A stretch of 63,768 nucleotides of DNA from Clostridiales bacterium (GTDB lineage Bacteria; Bacillota; Clostridia; Christensenellales; Aristaeellaceae). This document shows, in pieces, positions 42,014-50,362 of this stretch. Below the pieces are notes generated by a model. That model saw nothing but the letters and a program-made list of their open reading frames with translations, was not told the origin of the DNA and did no database searches. A program made the position numbers and the translations under genes. The stretch lies in the NCBI GenBank assembly GCA_012837965.1, contig DUQF01000033.1, positions 1-63,768 of the forward strand, written 5' to 3'. Each line of letters starts with the position of its first letter. The first letter of the stretch is position 1.

Positions 42014-44296
42014 TTAGACCTTTTTTACCTGGCAGAGGCCTTCCTTATAGGAGGGGAAGCCGGAGATGGGGTCAAAGTCACGGGCGTGAACCAGGTTCAC
42101 GTTGGCCTGCTCCCAGCCGTGGAACATGTCGATGCAGTCATCGCGCACGATGTTGGTTACTTCGGCCTTGGCGCGGATGGCGCCAAACTGGGTGGACAGC
42201 TCCACTTCGTCCCCGGTTTCAATGCCACGCTCACGGGCGGCTTTGGGGCTTAGGCGGCAGATGGGTTCGGGCATCAGATCCCTGAGCCAGGGAGTGTGAC
42301 GCTGCTTGGAGTGGGTGTACATGGGCACCCGGCTGCCGGAGTTGAGGATGAGCGGGAAATCCTTGGCAACCTCGGGCGAGCTTACCGGGCCTTGTGTGGG
42401 CTCTTTATAGATGGGGAGCGGATCAAAGCCATACTTGCGCAGCACTTCGCTGGTAAACTCCATTTTGCCCGTGGGGGTTTCAAAGCCGGGCTTGCCGTCA
42501 TAGCGAAGGCCGCCGGTTTCGTACTTTTTGTCTTGGGGCTCACCCTTGAGGGGAATCACGACGCCTTCGGGCGAAGCGGCGCGCAGGTCTTCTAAGGTCA
42601 CGCCGCAACCGCTGGTTTTGAGGGTTTCGATGAGGCAGTTTTCTTCGGATTTTTCACCGCCGCCCCAGAACTCATCCCCAAAACCAAGAGCCGTGCCGAT
42701 ATCGCAGCAGATGCGGTAGTCGGGCCGCGCTTCGCCGGCGGGCTCAACAACGGGCTCTCTCAGGAACAGCTTGCGGCCGAACCTGGCCACTGGGCAGGCG
42801 CGCTCAAAGGACATGGCGGCCGGCAGGATCATATCCACATAGTCATGGGTTTGCGGGCGGATGTAAAAATCGGCCGACACGGCAAATTCCATATCCTGGA
42901 AGGCTTTTTGGTATTCCTGGGTTTGCGGCCACATCATGGCGTTGACGCCAAGGGCTACACAGGCCTTGATTTCGCCGTCCCTGACATATTCGGGAAGGAA
43001 GTTAAGCTGCAAGTTGCCCTGGCCGGCATAATAGTCTTCCATATCGGCCCAGATGGGTACGTACTTGCGGTCGACGCGCTTGTCATCCAGCTTGGGCAGC
43101 AGGTCGCGGGCGCGGCTGAAGCCGGGGCTGCCGTTCCACATATCAAAATCCATGGGCTCATCGGGCACCTTGAGGCCGCCGGGAACGTCCAGGGAACCGG
43201 TGAGGGGCATCAGCAGCCACATAGCCCGGTGAGAGTTGACGCCGTTGACGTGATGCGGCCAGGCGGCGGCGGTTTTGCACACGATGGGGCTGCCCTGCTT
43301 GACCAGAATGTCGCAGGCTTCCTGGATGCGCTCGGCAGGTACGTCGCAAATTTCGGCGACCTTTTCTACCGTAAACTGTTTGCAGTATTCAGCATATTCT
43401 TCAAAGCCGTGTGTCCACTTCTCGACGAATTCTTTGTCATAGGCATCGTTTTCAATCAGGGCTTTGGCAAAGCACAGCGCCAGGGCGCCGTCGGTGCCGG
43501 GGCGGATTTGCAGATGCACATCGGCAAAGGTGTGAACGGTGGGAGTAACTCTCGGGTCAACAACGATATACTTGCAATCGCCTTTTTCTTTGGCGTTGCG
43601 AAGGCCGGCTACACTAAAGGGCGCCGACCAGGCGGGGTTGGTGCCCCAGAAAATGGCCACCTTGGTTTTGCCGGGAACGGGGTTGCCGCCGGGGCCGCAG
43701 GGACCGGTCATAAAATGGTTTTTGCCGAAAGTGAGTTTGTTGCTCAAGTCCAGCGCCAAAAAACAGGTGGAAGACTCGGTGCCGAAGTTGGGGGAGCCAA
43801 AGGTATAGGCAAGGCGCATCAGGGCGCTGCGGGGCTCCTTGGGGTCACCGGTGATAAAAGCGACTTTTTCGGCGCCATGCTTTTCCTTAATGCCGTTGAG
43901 CTTATCGGCGATGGTTGTGAGGGCTTCGTCCCAAGAGATGCGCTCCCACTGTCCGGGTTCGCCCTTGGGGTTGGTGCGCTTCATGGGGTAGAGCAGCCTT
44001 TCAGGGTCATATAGTTCTTGAATGGCGGCTACGCCCTTGGCACAGATCAGGTTGTTGTTATAGTCGCTGCGTTTTTCAATGCGATAGAGTTTATCGTCTT
44101 TGAAAATCAGCTTCATCCCGCAAAAGGGAGTGTGGTTACACTGCACACAGTGAGAATACTTAACTACCTCGGGTGAAGTGCTTGCAGCCAGGACAGGGTC
44201 AGCGCTCTGGAACAGAATATTTTTGCCCAACACGCTGGCGCCGGCACCGGTGGCGGCGGCTATCTTCAAAAAGGTACGTCTTGAAACTTTGAGCAT
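42014..44296 (-). CDS. Tat-exported molybdopterin oxidoreductase, catalytic subunit
   Basis: A 760-residue DMSO-reductase-family enzyme. The N-terminus has a twin-arginine signal (SRRTFLK, residues 5-11, then a hydrophobic stretch). A 4Fe-4S site uses Cys50, Cys53, Cys59 and Cys85 (CVQCNHTPFC then CAKG). Bis-MGD domains follow, with a likely Mo ligand Cys in FGTESSTCFLA near residue 180, and a C-terminal cofactor-binding domain. It pairs with the ferredoxin subunit encoded just upstream and lacks a membrane-anchor gene, as in Phs/Psr-like and transhydroxylase-like enzymes. The substrate cannot be deduced. Confidence 0.9.
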   Translation of the reverse strand: MLKVSRRTFLKIAAATGAGASVLGKNILFQSADPVLAASTSPEVVKYSHCVQCNHTPFCGMKLIFKDDKLYRIEKRSDYNNNLICAKGVAAIQELYDPERLLYPMKRTNPKGEPGQWERISWDEALTTIADKLNGIKEKHGAEKVAFITGDPKEPRSALMRLAYTFGSPNFGTESSTCFLALDLSNKLTFGKNHFMTGPCGPGGNPVPGKTKVAIFWGTNPAWSAPFSVAGLRNAKEKGDCKYIVVDPRVTPTVHTFADVHLQIRPGTDGALALCFAKALIENDAYDKEFVEKWTHGFEEYAEYCKQFTVEKVAEICDVPAERIQEACDILVKQGSPIVCKTAAAWPHHVNGVNSHRAMWLLMPLTGSLDVPGGLKVPDEPMDFDMWNGSPGFSRARDLLPKLDDKRVDRKYVPIWADMEDYYAGQGNLQLNFLPEYVRDGEIKACVALGVNAMMWPQTQEYQKAFQDMEFAVSADFYIRPQTHDYVDMILPAAMSFERACPVARFGRKLFLREPVVEPAGEARPDYRICCDIGTALGFGDEFWGGGEKSEENCLIETLKTSGCGVTLEDLRAASPEGVVIPLKGEPQDKKYETGGLRYDGKPGFETPTGKMEFTSEVLRKYGFDPLPIYKEPTQGPVSSPEVAKDFPLILNSGSRVPMYTHSKQRHTPWLRDLMPEPICRLSPKAARERGIETGDEVELSTQFGAIRAKAEVTNIVRDDCIDMFHGWEQANVNLVHARDFDPISGFPSYKEGLCQVKKV

Positions 44297-44308
44297 TATT
44301 TTCCCTCC

Positions 44309-44959
44309 TTACTTTGCTGCTTTGGCCTGGGCCGCTTCAACAGGGCTCATGGGTAGAAACTCTTTGGGCATGTCGGCGGGAGCCACATACCAGATGTGGG
44401 TGCCTTCCACACGCACGGCGTTTTTTTCCTTGATGTACTTGGAAATTTCACTTTCGGGGTCGTCTACGTCGCCAAAGATGCGGCACACGCCGGGGCAGTG
44501 CACGGTGCACATGGGCTGGCCGCCGTTTTTCACCGCGCCGTAGCAGAAAGTGCATTTTTCCACAATGTTCAGCCGATCGCTGGCCTCTTCTTCGTGGGGT
44601 AAGACGATACCTTCAAAGTGGGTAACATCGTCCCTGACCAAGGTGCGGGCGTCGTAGGGGCAGGCGGTCACGCAAAGGCCGCAGCCGACGCACTTGTCGT
44701 AGTCCATAAGTACCACGCCCTCTTCTGAAGCGTAGGTGGCTTTTACGGGGCACACCGTCACGCAGGGCGCGTCGATGCAGTGCATGCACATGGGCAGCTG
44801 ATAGCGCTGTTTGGCGTTGGGGAACTCGCCCCATTCGACAGGCACCACGCCGTTGTAGTCCACTCCGGGACGGGTGCCGTAGAACATTTTGCAGGCTACC
44901 ACACAGGTATAGCAGCCGATGCAATGATCCAGGTTTAGAACCATTCCATATGTTGCCAA
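44309..44959 (-). CDS. four-cluster ferredoxin subunit of the molybdoenzyme
   Basis: About 216 residues with four 4Fe-4S motifs of the DmsB/PhsB type: CIGCYTCVVAC, CMHCIDAPCVTVCP, CVGCGLCVTACP and CTFC with a later CTVHCPGVC. It would pass electrons to or from the catalytic subunit. A TTG start at 44959 fits the strong AAGGAGG just before it; an ATG 21 bases upstream has no ribosome site. There is no Tat signal, so it is probably co-exported with the catalytic subunit. It is the first gene of the leftward unit. Confidence 0.87.
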   Translation of the reverse strand: MATYGMVLNLDHCIGCYTCVVACKMFYGTRPGVDYNGVVPVEWGEFPNAKQRYQLPMCMHCIDAPCVTVCPVKATYASEEGVVLMDYDKCVGCGLCVTACPYDARTLVRDDVTHFEGIVLPHEEEASDRLNIVEKCTFCYGAVKNGGQPMCTVHCPGVCRIFGDVDDPESEISKYIKEKNAVRVEGTHIWYVAPADMPKEFLPMSPVEAAQAKAAK

Positions 44960-45011
44960 GATAATGCTCCTCCTTTTCATTAGGTCGAATATTGTCGCAT
45001 GGCTCAAATAT

Positions 45012-45023
45012 GTATAACTATAC
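45012..45023. promoter_or_regulatory. extended -10 and inverted repeat upstream of the molybdoenzyme genes
   Basis: On the minus strand TATAGT (45022-45017) has a TG one base upstream, an extended -10, with no good -35. The same place carries the inverted repeat GTATA-AC-TATAC (45012-45023), a possible operator for the divergent PucR-type regulator. Both readings are tentative. Confidence 0.35.
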
Positions 45024-45161
45024 CATATATTGCCGGAGAAAGAAGCGATAAAATTGTACATTTTTTAGCGAAAAACGCGTATTTTTGTCATCTGAATGGA
45101 CAATTAGGCGAACCTAACTATTATAAAATACATCCGAAATAGCAAACGGAATACATAATGA

Positions 45162-45190
45162 TTGACAAACGTGTATAATTTTGCTATCTT
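45162..45190 (+). promoter_or_regulatory. predicted promoter of the PucR-type regulator gene
   Basis: TTGACA (45162-45167) and TATCTT (45185-45190) with a 17-base spacer, about 50 bases before the start codon at 45239. Confidence 0.55.
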
Positions 45191-45238
45191 AAGCGCGCAT
45201 ATTTGATAATCCGACGCTGGCAAGGGAGGATATTGATC

Positions 45239-46375
45239 ATGACCAAAAGAAAAGCGCAGTCGCTGGCAGACAAAACGCTTGTGTTTATGCAAACTGTTTC
45301 CGGGGCAAGCGATTTGAATATTTTGGTGCATGTGACCGCCAGCCTCCTTGGTAACCCCGTTAGCCTGATTGACGCGGAGGAGCAGCTGCTGGCCTGTTAC
45401 CCGGCAAAAATAAAGGGTGAAAAGATCAAGAACGCCCACGAATTGAGCCGAGCTTTAGTTGGAATAGAAAAGGCGGAAGAAGACCTGATTGTGGAGGAAT
45501 ACGGTCATTGCGGCAGGCTAAGCGTGTACGCGGTAAACACCCCTTTTACTGAGGAGGACAAAGCCTTCCTTTTCTTGGCCGCCCGGGCGATTGCCATTAT
45601 TATCCGTCCCCAAATCGGCATCAAGGTGATGAGCCAATTAAGCAAGTTGCAACTGATGCGCAAGCTCTTGGGCTACAAGCCCGGCCTGCGGGCAGCCCTG
45701 CTGCATGATATTCAGACCGAGCATTTGGACAATCTTGGCGGTCCTTTTCGGGTACTGTTCATCCATGTGGATGATGACAAGCGAGCCAGGCTTACCCAGC
45801 TAAGGTCGCAACTTGGCGAACATTTACGCAATGTTTGGTCATTCGTTCACGGGGAAGACATTGTCTGTGTGTTTAACGAAGCAATTGTATTGCCAAGGGA
45901 CTATATGGCGGCCATCAACAATTACCTAAACGCTACCAGTCTTACCGCTTGCCTGAGCATGCCGTTTGATTACCTGATCGACCTGCGCCGCATGTTTGAA
46001 GTGGCCAAAGCTTCTTGGCCGGCCGCCCGCAGGAGGGACCCGGAGACTCGCCTTCATTTGGCGCTTAACTACCAGGTTTATGCTTTTCTGGACCGCTGCG
46101 CCATGTGTTTCAACACAGCCGACTACTGCCCCGACGGGCTTTACCGTCTGATAGAATCCGACCGTGAAACCGACCGCAACGATCTTGAAACGCTTTATGT
46201 GTACCTTGAAAATGACCTGAACGGCAACGCTGCCGCCAAGGAACTGTATATCCACCGCAATACCCTGATGAATCGTTTGGAGCGCATCCAAGAGATTTTG
46301 GGCTTGCCACTAAATGACAGGGATGTGGTTTTGTTTTTGAGGCTCTGTTTCCGGATTTTGGAAATGCAACAATAA
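45239..46375 (+). CDS. PucR/CdaR-type transcriptional regulator
   Basis: A 378-residue regulator. The N-terminal half (about 25-140) resembles a GAF-like sensory domain (VSLIDAEEQLLACYPA), the middle a GGDEF-like CdaR domain, and the C-terminus the PucR helix-turn-helix (NAAAKELYIHRNTLMNRLERI, near 330-352). Such proteins regulate catabolic operons in response to their substrate. It is divergent from the molybdoenzyme genes and is the obvious candidate to control them. GGGAGG precedes the ATG at 45239. It ends exactly where the polyferredoxin gene ends on the other strand. Confidence 0.85.
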   Translation: MTKRKAQSLADKTLVFMQTVSGASDLNILVHVTASLLGNPVSLIDAEEQLLACYPAKIKGEKIKNAHELSRALVGIEKAEEDLIVEEYGHCGRLSVYAVNTPFTEEDKAFLFLAARAIAIIIRPQIGIKVMSQLSKLQLMRKLLGYKPGLRAALLHDIQTEHLDNLGGPFRVLFIHVDDDKRARLTQLRSQLGEHLRNVWSFVHGEDIVCVFNEAIVLPRDYMAAINNYLNATSLTACLSMPFDYLIDLRRMFEVAKASWPAARRRDPETRLHLALNYQVYAFLDRCAMCFNTADYCPDGLYRLIESDRETDRNDLETLYVYLENDLNGNAAAKELYIHRNTLMNRLERIQEILGLPLNDRDVVLFLRLCFRILEMQQ

Positions 46376-47443
46376 TTACCAGCGCTTTTTTCTGCTGGCT
46401 TGGCAGCGGGAGCATAGCTGATCCGCGTCCTTGGGCCTTACCGGGCCCGCGCACTGGGCGCAGTGGGCGGTTTGTATAGGGTTCGGGAAGAATTTGACCC
46501 GTGCGGGCAACTGTTTGTAGTCAAAGCCGGTAATGGCTTCGTCAGGGCAAATGCTTTGGCAAAGGCCGCAATTGGTACAGCGCTCGGGCGTATGCAGAAG
46601 ATAGCGCTGATTGTCCTCTTCATCCAAGTAAACTGTTAAGGCTTGATGGGGGCAGACATGTTCACAAATGCCGCAGCCCCAGCAGACGCTGCCATCCACA
46701 ACGGGTACAGACCAGCTTAGGTATTCCGGCGTTTGCCCGTTTGTAAGGCCCCGTTGCAGCTGATGCACCAAAAGGCGGCGGATGAACAGCGGGTCATTTT
46801 CGGCCTTTTTTGTATCGGGCGGCAGGATGGCTTCAACACCCTTGCCTGCCCCAAGGGCAAGGCTTTTGAGCGCTTCACGGCGGGAAAGGTCTATCGGCGG
46901 CAAACTATCGCCCACATGAAGCAGGGTGACACGGGCGTCGAAAAACTCTTCCCCCAAAAACTGCCGGGCCTGGGTGAAGGAATCTTCAAAATGCGCGAGG
47001 CAGGCCGCTCTTTCGCAGCCGGCGCAGGCCGCTCGTTCGATAATTGCTTTGCCAGAGAGCGCCAAGGAGGCAAAAAGCTCCCAGCGGATGACCCCAAGAC
47101 ACCAGGGCGCGTAGTCTTTGTCGCTGTCGGATAGTTGGCAGGCAATCATACGGGTTTCCCGTTTGGTGCCTACAAGCTGCAGTAACCGCTTAAAGTCAGC
47201 GTAGCTGGGCGAAATAGCGGCCGAGGGGCATTTGTGCACGCAAAGGTTGCAGCCAACGCACTTATCCCAGTTGGCCTCTTCCCCGGACGGCTTTGTAAGG
47301 GCGCCGGATGAGCACACGTCAACACAGGTTGTGCAAGGGTACTTGCGCTGCTTGGCGTTGAGGCATTTGGACTTTATAAAGGTGGGGTTATCCTCTGCCG
47401 TTAGCCCCTGGATAGCCATTCGAATCAGTTTTTTCTCAATCAT
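46376..47443 (-). CDS. polyferredoxin-like 4Fe-4S protein
   Basis: A 355-residue protein with several cluster motifs: a two-cluster unit near the N-terminus (CTTCVDVCSSG, CVGCNLCVHKCP), another two-cluster unit (CWGCGICEHVCP, CTNCGLCQSICP, about 245-305), extra cysteines in the middle (CAGCERAACLAHF), and a zinc-ribbon-like end (CAQC, CSRC). No catalytic domain is seen; it looks like an electron carrier or maturation factor for the neighbouring molybdoenzyme. It resembles proteins annotated as NapF or DMSO-reductase maturation ferredoxins. GGGAGG precedes the ATG. Confidence 0.8.
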   Translation of the reverse strand: MIEKKLIRMAIQGLTAEDNPTFIKSKCLNAKQRKYPCTTCVDVCSSGALTKPSGEEANWDKCVGCNLCVHKCPSAAISPSYADFKRLLQLVGTKRETRMIACQLSDSDKDYAPWCLGVIRWELFASLALSGKAIIERAACAGCERAACLAHFEDSFTQARQFLGEEFFDARVTLLHVGDSLPPIDLSRREALKSLALGAGKGVEAILPPDTKKAENDPLFIRRLLVHQLQRGLTNGQTPEYLSWSVPVVDGSVCWGCGICEHVCPHQALTVYLDEEDNQRYLLHTPERCTNCGLCQSICPDEAITGFDYKQLPARVKFFPNPIQTAHCAQCAGPVRPKDADQLCSRCQASRKKRW

Positions 47444-47531
47444 AATATTCCTCCCGGAGGTTGTTGCGATAACTTATGATAACAGAACGCCCTGCATAGA
47501 GCAATGAGCGGAAAGGAAGCGTTACAGATAG

Positions 47532-48125
47532 ATGGAAGCGAAAAACACGGCCTTTGCCATTTTGTGCGGCGGGCAGTCCCGTCGCATGGGGCGGGACAAG
47601 GCCTTTATTCGACTGGGTGAGGAAAGCCTGCTGCGCCGCCTCGCTAAAGTGGGCAAAGGCTTTGGCGAGCGCTTGGTGTCTACCGACCACCGCCTCATGG
47701 CCAAGGAAACGGGTTTTCGCATGGTACCGGATATACAAAAAGATTGCGGGCCTGTGGGCGCCATCTATTCCGTTTTGGCGGCGATGAAAAGTGAGGCCGT
47801 CCTGACCCTGCCGTGCGATATGCCCTTTTTTCCGGCTGCCTTGGCACGGGAGATGCTTTCCGCCATGCCCGACACCGCAAAGGCCCTGATGCTGACGGGC
47901 CGAAGCGGCCGTGCCTATCCCCTGTGCGCGGTGTTTCGCAAAAGCTGTTTGCCCACTGTTAAAGAGCATGTGGAAACAGGCAAACTCAAGGCCGTGCCCA
48001 TGATGGAGGTTTTGGGCGCCGTACATATGACACTGCCGGAGAAGTTTTCGGAAAAAGTACTTATGAACCTTAATACTCCGGAAGATTTGGAAGCGGTGCA
48101 AAGCGTTTTGAGGGAGAGGGGTTAA
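47532..48125 (+). CDS. mobA: molybdenum cofactor guanylyltransferase MobA
   Basis: A 197-residue nucleotidyltransferase with the MobA signature ILCGGQSRRMGRDKA (residues 10-24), DIQKDCGPVGAIYS and LPCDMPFF. It attaches GMP to Mo-molybdopterin to make the guanine dinucleotide cofactor used by DMSO-reductase-family enzymes, so it serves the oxidoreductase at 42014-44296. It diverges from the polyferredoxin gene. GGAAAGGAAG lies upstream of the ATG. A strong hairpin follows. Confidence 0.92.
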   Translation: MEAKNTAFAILCGGQSRRMGRDKAFIRLGEESLLRRLAKVGKGFGERLVSTDHRLMAKETGFRMVPDIQKDCGPVGAIYSVLAAMKSEAVLTLPCDMPFFPAALAREMLSAMPDTAKALMLTGRSGRAYPLCAVFRKSCLPTVKEHVETGKLKAVPMMEVLGAVHMTLPEKFSEKVLMNLNTPEDLEAVQSVLRERG

Positions 48126-48153
48126 GGCCGAGCCTGATTTTTGGGTTGCTTAA

Positions 48154-48186
48154 AAAAGCCGGAAACCCAAGCAGTTTCCGGCTTTT
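48154..48186. terminator. bidirectional Rho-independent terminator
   Basis: A perfect 13-bp stem, AAAAGCCGGAAAC (48154-48166) with GTTTCCGGCTTTT (48174-48186), with A residues on one side and T residues on the other. It lies between the convergent mobA and nucleotidyltransferase genes. Confidence 0.87.
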
Positions 48187-48204
48187 AGCGTATATAAAAA
48201 CAGA

Positions 48205-48816
48205 TTATTTTTTCAAACTCATCAGGTGGGCAACCCAGGCGCTGCGGGCGTCTTCCTCCATGGAAAACAAGGCTTCCTTGTACAAGCCATAGGCGGTGGG
48301 AAAGTATTCCTCCATAAAGCGCAGGGTTTTTTTGGGGCCAAGGTAGGGGTGGCTTACGGCATCGCAAAAGATATCCAGGCTGTCTACCAAAACCCAGTGC
48401 CAGCGGTACATGCCTTCGGCGTCCAGCCTTTCCGCGCGCCGGAGCATTTTTTCACACCAATCAATGGAGCTGTTCACCTGCGCCCTGCTTTTTCTCGGCC
48501 GGTGCTCAAGGAAGCTTAGCACCCGATTTTTGAATTTCAGGCCGTAGTCGTCGGTGTCCCAGAGGATTTTGCCATCGAATATTTGCAGGAACTCTTCCAA
48601 ATATGTGTCTTTCAATGTGTATTCAAGGGGATAAACAAATACATCCAGCTGCACATTGCCCACAAAGGAGTTGTCGTGATAATACTCATGATCCTTTGTG
48701 ATGAGCACAGCGTCAAAGTCGCTGTACTTATCCTGCGTGCCGTCGGCATAGGAGCCGTAGACAATCAAGGAGAGGGGTTTGTATGTTTCAATCAGGTATT
48801 GGACGATGTTGTTCAT
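48205..48816 (-). CDS. nucleotidyltransferase domain protein
   Basis: A 203-residue protein with the minimal nucleotidyltransferase motif GSYADGTQDKYSDFD (residues 21-35, Gly-Ser and Asp-x-Asp) and a helical C-terminal domain (about 110-200). It resembles aminoglycoside-nucleotidyltransferase-like and related proteins but is not a known resistance gene by eye. No toxin-antitoxin partner is evident. GGAGGGC precedes the ATG. Confidence 0.75.
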   Translation of the reverse strand: MNNIVQYLIETYKPLSLIVYGSYADGTQDKYSDFDAVLITKDHEYYHDNSFVGNVQLDVFVYPLEYTLKDTYLEEFLQIFDGKILWDTDDYGLKFKNRVLSFLEHRPRKSRAQVNSSIDWCEKMLRRAERLDAEGMYRWHWVLVDSLDIFCDAVSHPYLGPKKTLRFMEEYFPTAYGLYKEALFSMEEDARSAWVAHLMSLKK

Positions 48817-48849
48817 GGTGCCCTCCTTGTTTTGTTTGATGTGAGGAAC

Positions 48850-49446
48850 TTAGCCTTCCTCCATCCGCCTTTTGAATACCTCCGGCCTTGCGACGCTGTA
48901 GCCGAAAAAGCCCAGGCGCTCGGCCAGGCCATAGTAATTACCGTGGGCGTAGGCGACAAGGTTTGCTTTGTTCAGGTGGATTTTGCCTTCTTCGTCGATT
49001 AAGTCTGACCGAACACCCACATGCACGATTTCGCCCACAAACATGGTGTGGCTGCCAAGGTTCAGACTTTCCCTGACTTTACAGGAAAGGTATAGGGGGC
49101 TTTCTTCAACGGCGGGAGCGAGTGTAAGGCCTTCTGCCTTGATGGCGGTTAAGTTACACTCTGCAAATTTATCCATGTCCCGCCCGGATTTCACCCCGCA
49201 AAAGTCGGTAGCATGTAAAAGCTCCCGGGACACAAGGTTTACCGTAAATTCCCCGCTTTCTTTTATCAAGTGGTAAGAGTGGCGAATGGGCTGGATGGAC
49301 ACAGACACCATCGGCGGCTTGGAATTAACAGTACCCACCCAAGCCACGGTGATGAGGTTGGCTTTTTCTGCTTGGGTAGCGCAGCCCACCAGCACCACGG
49401 GGGTGGGGGCAAGAAGGGTACTGGGGTTGATGGAGGTATGGGACAT
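48850..49446 (-). CDS. flavin reductase family protein
   Basis: A 198-residue FMN-binding split-barrel protein (PTPVVLVGCATQAEKANLITVAW, SVSIQPIRHSYHLIKESGEF, VNLVSRELL), the family of flavin reductases and small flavoproteins of Clostridia. It probably binds FMN and uses NAD(P)H or ferredoxin-type donors; the partner is unknown. The ATG at 49446 follows AAGGAG; an upstream in-frame extension crosses the ribosome site. The dispersed repeat element lies about 50 bases upstream. Confidence 0.86.
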   Translation of the reverse strand: MSHTSINPSTLLAPTPVVLVGCATQAEKANLITVAWVGTVNSKPPMVSVSIQPIRHSYHLIKESGEFTVNLVSRELLHATDFCGVKSGRDMDKFAECNLTAIKAEGLTLAPAVEESPLYLSCKVRESLNLGSHTMFVGEIVHVGVRSDLIDEEGKIHLNKANLVAYAHGNYYGLAERLGFFGYSVARPEVFKRRMEEG

Positions 49447-49494
49447 GATTTGTTTTCTCCTTATAATCATTAGGAAATTCAGTTTAATTAGGAA

Positions 49495-49678
49495 TTAGGA
49501 ATTGCGTCGCCGTGCCCTTCATTCCCTTTCCCGCACCTAAAGGATGCGGGAGGCGTACATTGCGGAACGGCTCCTTTGCAATCGAAAAACAAGTTTTTCG
49601 ATTGAGAGGAAGCACCATGTAGTGGATGCCTCCGGCGGACATAGCCCGCCGGAAAAGAAGCGGAATGCGGGCTGACGA
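49495..49678. repeat. dispersed structured repeat, long copy
   Basis: Starts TTAGGAATTGCGTCGC and ends CTGACGA like 15767-15846. CCCGCA (49530-49535) can pair with TGCGGG at 49545-49550 or at 49666-49671. An internal insert absent from the short copy adds two more hairpins, 12 bp with a two-base loop (49579-49604) and 8 bp (49631-49638 with 49646-49653). The insert's outer ends also show short pairings (AGGC/GCCT, ACAT/ATGT). It fills the gap between the HIT and flavin reductase genes. Nothing in it looks like a real gene. Confidence 0.65.
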
Positions 49679-49696
49679 AGGTATTAGGAAACTTGA

Positions 49697-49714
49697 TAAA
49701 CAAACTGAAATTTA
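49697..49714. repeat. 18-bp direct repeat, left copy flanking the HIT gene
   Basis: TAAACAAACTGAAATTTA, differing at one base from 50323-50340. It overlaps the end of the HIT gene. Confidence 0.5.
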
Positions 49715-50173
49715 GCAATTTAGCCATTTCTTTAGCCGAGTGAACAATTCTTCTCTATCTTTGTCAGACATTTCTCCGCCTTTTTTTACTGCATAATGAT
49801 GGCCAAACTCGCTATCAATATAAGCGCGTCCATTAACCGTCACTGGTTCATCATATCTTGGCCTAACATGAATATGAAGATGAGGATTAGGTTCTGATTC
49901 TTTATAAAAGCTATTCATCAAACAACTCCAATTACACAGAGTTGCTCCTAAAACCATCTTTAAGCAAGTTTCTACTTTACAAATCAGCTTGCGAAGCTCT
50001 TTCCATTCATCATCTGTTAGCTCTGACATTGAACCGCAGTGACGTTTCAAAACCAAGATACATCGTCCGATATAATCCTGCTCATCTGAAAGGAAAACAG
50101 ACCAGAATGTAGTCTCGTATACCTGATACTGTTTATCTTCTTCAGACAGATTGCACCAAACACAATTCTCCAA
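49712..50173 (-). CDS. HIT family protein
   Basis: A 153-residue histidine-triad protein. The HxHxH active site is HLHIHVRPR near residue 98, and the N-terminal CVWC may bind zinc. HIT proteins hydrolyse or transfer nucleotides from phosphoanhydrides or phosphoramidates. The C-terminus ends in a lysine-rich helix. Base composition is visibly AT-richer than the surrounding housekeeping genes, and 18-bp direct repeats lie on both sides, which suggests acquisition. Start at 50173; no strong ribosome site is seen. Confidence 0.82.
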   Translation of the reverse strand: MENCVWCNLSEEDKQYQVYETTFWSVFLSDEQDYIGRCILVLKRHCGSMSELTDDEWKELRKLICKVETCLKMVLGATLCNWSCLMNSFYKESEPNPHLHIHVRPRYDEPVTVNGRAYIDSEFGHHYAVKKGGEMSDKDREELFTRLKKWLNC

Positions 50174-50198
50174 TTAACTCACCCACAAAACTCCGATT

Positions 50199-50329
50199 TT
50201 GCATTCAGATTACACGATGATACAAAAAATCAAATCCGCAACTTCAATATTGGCAGGCGATGCCTAAATCCCCTCCGCAATGCCGTTCAGGGCATCGGGC
50301 TCCCTTAAATCCCGGGTTTTGGTAAACAA
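50199..50329. repeat. direct repeat A: copy of the binding-protein gene 3' end and trailer
   Basis: About 130 bases matching 51173-51306, sharing GCATTCAGATTACAC at one end and GGCTCCCTTAAATCCCGG plus TTGGTAAACA at the other, with diverged bases between. Together the two copies bracket the methyltransferase gene. Confidence 0.65.
50264..50329 (-). pseudogene. 3' remnant of a peptide-binding protein gene
   Basis: The minus strand reads LFTKTRDLREPDALNGIAEGI then stop. This is nearly the same as the last 21 residues of the intact binding protein at 51240-52802 (LFTKVRDLREPEALKGIAEGL). Nothing of the rest of the gene is present upstream, where the methyltransferase gene begins. It is a leftover from a duplication or an insertion. 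Confidence 0.75.
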
Positions 50330-50340
50330 ACTGGAATTTA
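50323..50340. repeat. 18-bp direct repeat, right copy flanking the HIT gene
   Basis: TAAACAAACTGGAATTTA, one base different from 49697-49714. It overlaps the truncated end of the binding-protein remnant. Confidence 0.5.
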
Positions 50341-50362
50341 TTGCTTAAACAAACAGGATTTA

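Noticed and set aside
49488-49727. A short minus-strand open frame across the repeat element
   Set aside because: It is made of the hairpin repeats, has no ribosome site and overlaps the HIT gene end; the structure is explained by the repeat.
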